From: Triglochin maritima
Taxonomy: Eukaryota > Streptophyta > Magnoliopsida > Alismatales > Juncaginaceae
Direction: 5' to 3'
Length of the DNA stretch: 64,000 nt
Assembly (NCBI GenBank): GCA_963682175.1
Contig: OY821789.1
Span: forward strand, 3,472,001 to 3,536,000
Position numbers and translations under genes: made by a program. The notes below the pieces were generated by a model. That model saw only the letters and a program-made list of their open reading frames with translations. It had not been told where the DNA came from and made no database searches. Positions 60,701 through 64,000 of the stretch are shown one piece after another (position 1 is the stretch's first letter; each line of letters opens with the position of its first letter).

Positions 60701-61011
60701 CTAGGTTTGGGGTTGAAGGGTTTGTTCATGAACCCAATACCCCTGCAATGCATGGTGTGATGATCCCATCTTCTTCAGCTACTTCAGGGTTTGATGGATC
60801 TTTTGAAGATGGTTTTGGAGGGATGTTTGGAGGGAAGAGAGAAGAGAACTTGGAAGGTGGTGGAAATGATGATGGGTATTTGACTAGAGACTTCTTGGGC
60901 CTCACAAATCTCTCTCATAGTGATATTCTCAATTTTGCAGGGTTGGAGAGTAGCATGAGTTCCCAATATAAGCAAGGACCACATCAATCTAGTAATGAAC
61001 CATGGCAATGA
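57739..61011 (+). CDS. INDETERMINATE DOMAIN (IDD) C2H2 zinc-finger transcription factor
   Basis: Exons 57739..57859, 58276..58672 and 60249..61011 give an open frame of 426 residues with GT-AG junctions in matching phase. The N-terminus ends in the basic KKKRSLPGNP preceding DPEAEVVALSPKSLLATNRF, the IDD signature. The ID domain follows, with four zinc fingers: FMCEICNKGFQRDQNLLLH, VYVCPEKTCVHHDP, WKCDKCSKKYAVQSDWKAH and YRCDCGTLFSRRDSFITHRA. The C-terminal half is Gln/His/Ser-rich and carries MSATALLQRAAQMG and TRDFLGL, motifs of the larger IDD subgroup (JKD/NUC/MGP-like) absent from some others. IDD proteins bind DNA in the nucleus, often with GRAS partners such as SCR, SHR or DELLA. Subgroup is inferred from motifs only. 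Intron 2 (1.58 kb) is long and holds foreign-looking DNA. Confidence 0.94.
59340..59650 (-). other. GC-rich insert in IDD intron 2, possible captured gene fragment
   Basis: A stretch of higher GC and CpG content than the rest of the intron (GAAGTCGACGGACCACG, TCGCCGGAGAGTGACG). On the minus strand it resembles a plant 5' UTR/first exon with CTCCGGCG strings and ends near a TATATATATA run at 59660. No domain recognised and no element ends found. Confidence 0.3.
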
Positions 61012-62156
61012 TAGGAAAGGATCAAAGAGAAATAAATGTAGTTGGGGAGTGGTTAAGCTCTTCCAAAGTTCCAATTGCTAGCTACAATCTTTTTTCTAGA
61101 AGGGAGAAAATGCTCCTTCAAAATATTATTTTTTGTTGTTCTTGTGATATGTAAGTGATGAGGACAATCAAAAGCTTCACGTGTAGTACACAACACTGTA
61201 CTGTCGTGTTGTTGCAATGATTCCGTCATCTACATGCATGTCTGTGATTAGATATCTTATGTATTCTGCTGGAGTAGTTGATACTTGATACATCATATTC
61301 AGGTTTTGAAGTAATAATGCATTCTAGTAGTTAATGATGCAATCAGTATCAGCTGCGTGAAAGCTAATAAACTCCTATATCATCGTGTTTGATATTTATA
61401 AACTAGTTTGCTCTACAAAAATATATCTCTTTTGCTGAAGATAGCAAATTAATTTGTAAAGAAAAAAATACATGTTACATATTCAATATATTGTATCTAA
61501 CTTTTAACATTAATTAATTTTAATATTAATTATTAAAATAGCGAAAGGGTTCTAAACTTCTTACTATACTTACAAGTTACAATTACAGTTGTCCTTATTA
61601 TATTTTACAGTCAATAATGTTACCTCACTACATGTTCAGCAAAAGAAGAGTTTCATGCATGCATGGTGTAGGATAATACACAGTAAAAGCTAAACAAATC
61701 ATAAGATCAAATGATTCAGATGGTAAGCTGAAAAGTGATAGTGCAACTTGGAAAGTAGACAATGATCCAGAGGACCAGAGCTGATTGTATACAGTCCATC
61801 ATTCCCTTTCCTAGTTTACATGTAGCAGTGTTAACTATGACTTTTGCTCTCCACCTTGCTTTGGACGATAAGATCAAAGACAAAAACTACATGGCAAGTG
61901 GACTGTTTTTCTATTGTTGACTGGTTGGTGGTGGGCTTTGAAGCATTTGTTTTAGAATGACAACCATAATATATGGTCTGCTAAAACAGCATCCGAGGTC
62001 CTAATAGTTGTATGATCATTCCATTTTACCTAAGATTCTTGATTTGTTTAAGCTAATCTGTTTTTTCTTCTTGCCGTGTAGTTGTGGTCTAAACACATGT
62101 ATTTGACAAAGACGCGTAAAGGACCTGCCTAACTTTTCCTGGTCTTTAGACACTAA
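61012..62156. other. IDD 3' flank and intergenic DNA
   Basis: The first 200-300 bp are probably the IDD 3' UTR. The rest is AT-rich with nothing recognised. Confidence 0.5.
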
Positions 62157-63228
62157 GGGTGTGTTTGGGGACACCAACTGTTCACCGCTTTTGTAGCTCC
62201 AAAACATCTGACCCAAACACATTTAGGGTGCGTTTGGTGCTTACCATCGGGAGATGCTTTTCGACTATGAGAGCTTTTTCAGCTCCTGTCACTTTGGGAC
62301 ATCAAACCACAGAGAAGCTCCCCTAGTTTGGCAACCATTATCCTGTTCACCGCTTCTCCCTCAGCGGGTTGTCCCTCTTCTTTCCGCGTTTATATCAACT
62401 ACCACACTCTCCCCTATTTCACTCGCCCCAATATACAAGCAGATCAATATACAAGCATGAAGTTTACCTCAAAAACCAACAAAATTTATTCCCATCAACC
62501 CAGAATTTGTAAGAAATATATGGGAAAGGGAGAAGAAACAATATCGTAGAAGGGGACAAAGATGGAGAAACTTATAAATGATTTGAGAAGCTTATAAAAG
62601 CAGGAAATAAAATCAAAATAAATGATTTGGGAAGCAGGAAATAAAATCGAAATAAATGATTTGAGAATCTTATAAATTTGATTCCTTCAAATGTTACAGA
62701 TTCCTTCAAAGAATGCGTGAAAACCATATATCAAAAAAACCAAATAAATTAAACAGCAAATAAAAATCAATTTTGGGAAAAACGGAAAGGGGGAAACAAC
62801 CAAAGCAAACTTGGTGGTGAAGAGAGAGATAGGAGGGCCGATGACCAAAGCAAGAGGACCACCGCCGCCGACGAGGTCTGGACCGACAACAGGACAACGA
62901 CCAGGGGAAGGAGGCACAACCAAAGAGAAATGAAGATTTGTGGTGAAGTGGATTGGTTGTGCACAATGGAGTATGCTGGAGGAGTGGCAATTTCGTGATT
63001 AAAGGAAATGCTAAGACACGTAAATTTAACGATTTGGAGGGGGAATGTCGAACATCACCGGAGAAAAGTTGCACGAAGCTGGGGGTTCGCAGCTTTTCTT
63101 CTACTGTTCACGTGTGAGAGTGTAAAATCCGGAGCTTTTGGATGAAAATCAGAATAGCTTAAATGTGTTTGGGTCATATGTTTTGGAGCTGCAAAAACGG
63201 TGAACAGTTGGTGGCCCCAAACACACTC
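62157..63228. mobile_element. Element with 66-bp inverted ends (GTGTGTTTGGGG...)
   Basis: 62157..62226 (GTGTGTTTGGGGACACCAAC ... GACCCAAACACATTTA) is mirrored by 63163..63228, giving inverted ends of about 66 bp around a 0.9-kb interior. Ends of this type are seen in non-autonomous hAT/foldback elements; no target duplication was identified. The interior is also the left arm of the larger inverted repeat. Confidence 0.5.
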
Positions 63229-64000
63229 TTAAGTTATTCCGATTTTCATCCAAAAGCTCCGGATTTTACGCTCTCACACGTGAACAATAGAAGAAAAGTT
63301 GCGAACCCCCAGCTTCGTGCAGCTTTTCTCCGGTGATGTTCGACATTCCCCCTCCAAATCGTTAAATTTACGTGTCTTACCATTTCCTTTAATCACGAAA
63401 TTGCCACTCCTCCAGCATACTCCATTGTGCACAACCAATCCACTTCACCACAAATCTTCATTTCTCTTTGGTTGTGCCTCCTTCCCCTGGTCGTTGTCAT
63501 GTTGTTGGTCCAGACCTCGTCGGCGGCGGTGGTCCTCTTGCTTTGGTCATCGGCCTTCCTATCTCCCTCTTCACCACCAAGTTTGCTTTGGTTGTTTCCC
63601 CCTTTCCGTTTTTCCCAAAATTGATTTTTATTTGCTGTTTAATTTATTTGGTTGTTTTGATATATGGTTTTCACGCATTCTTTGAAGGAATCTGTAACAT
63701 TTGAAGGAATCAAATTTATAAGATTCTCAAATCATTTATTTCGATTTTATTTCCTGCTTCCCAAATCATTTATTTTGATTTTATTTCCTGCTTTTATAAG
63801 CTTCCCAAATCATTTATAAGCTTCTCCATCTTTGCCCCCTTCTACGATATTGTTTCTTCTCCCTTTCCCATATATTTCTTACAAATTCTGGGTTGATGGG
63901 AATAAATTTTGTTGGTTTTTGAGGTAAACTTCATGCTTGTATATTGATCTGCTTGTATATTGGGGCGAGTGAAATAGGGGAGAGTGTGATAGTTGATATA
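62391..64000. repeat. Large inverted repeat, two 772-bp arms and a 66-bp spacer
   Basis: Left arm 62391..63162 and right arm 63229..64000 are reverse complements. Paired positions sum to 126391 at both ends, so there is no net length difference. Predicted translations of the arms differ at only a few of about 120 positions, so identity is very high. The right arm reaches the window edge and may continue. The ORFs in the arms (62706-63074 minus, 63299-63685 plus) are mirror copies with no recognised domain. Confidence 0.9.

Noticed and set aside
62706..63685. Two nearly identical ORFs of about 125 codons as a gene pair
   Set aside because: They are mirror copies in the arms of the inverted repeat, without domains or splice structure.
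1..64000. tRNA, rRNA or other structured RNA genes
   Set aside because: Reading both strands by eye I saw no A/B-box pair with cloverleaf arms and no rRNA-like sequence; a covariance search was not possible here.

Overview
The window is nuclear DNA of a flowering plant, almost certainly a eudicot. It has AT-rich intergenic DNA, short GT-AG introns, plant-specific gene families (IQD, IQM, EPFL, class-A HSF, NPR1-type, IDD) and a dense load of plant transposable elements. Genus cannot be read from the sequence. All coordinates and exon joins were worked out by eye from splice consensus and reading-frame continuity.

Layout. 0-1.3 kb: 5' part of an IQD calmodulin-binding gene (minus), cut by the left edge. 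1.35-4.0 kb: two nested MULE-type elements. 5.0-7.3 kb: a complete eight-exon IQM calmodulin-binding gene (minus). 9.3-11.5 kb: a solo LTR and a TIR element full of GC hairpins. 12.6-21.1 kb: an 8.46-kb MULE with a perfect 9-bp target duplication. It carries an Ulp1-protease gene (plus) and a FAR1/MULE transposase gene (minus), convergent, with three arrays of a ~22-bp repeat in two introns and the spacer between the genes. 21.1-25.0 kb: one TIR element, otherwise unassigned. 25.0-25.4 kb: a secreted EPFL peptide gene (minus). 26.5-31.6 kb: hAT/Harbinger-like elements and another short member of the 12.6-kb MULE family. 31.6-38.8 kb: mostly unassigned AT-rich DNA with scattered elements. 39.0-40.4 kb: a class-A heat stress factor (plus) with heat shock elements upstream, convergent with an NPR1-like gene (minus, 40.9-44.0 kb). 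A solo LTR lies 142 bp upstream of the NPR start codon. 47.9-51.3 kb: a decayed, unrecognised gene. 49.8-53.9 kb: small hAT-type MITEs. 54.1-56.3 kb: a GC-rich solo LTR. 57.7-61.0 kb: an IDD zinc-finger gene (plus). 62.2-64.0 kb: a large, nearly perfect inverted repeat running off the right edge.

The host genes are independent and form no operon-like unit. Their themes are Ca2+/calmodulin signalling (IQD, IQM), heat response (HSF), salicylate immunity (NPR1-like), epidermal or growth patterning (EPFL) and development (IDD).

The most unusual content is the MULE family. Four members (1350-4018, 2658-3970, 12617-21073, 29477-31583) share terminal GC-rich motifs and all carry long arrays of a ~21-22-bp unit. 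The unit has diverged between members but keeps a TGTYC...WAAGT skeleton. In the coding member it lies in the same sense relative to transcription in the introns of both genes. A second unusual theme is the palindrome GGTCGACC, repeated many times in three otherwise different solo LTRs.
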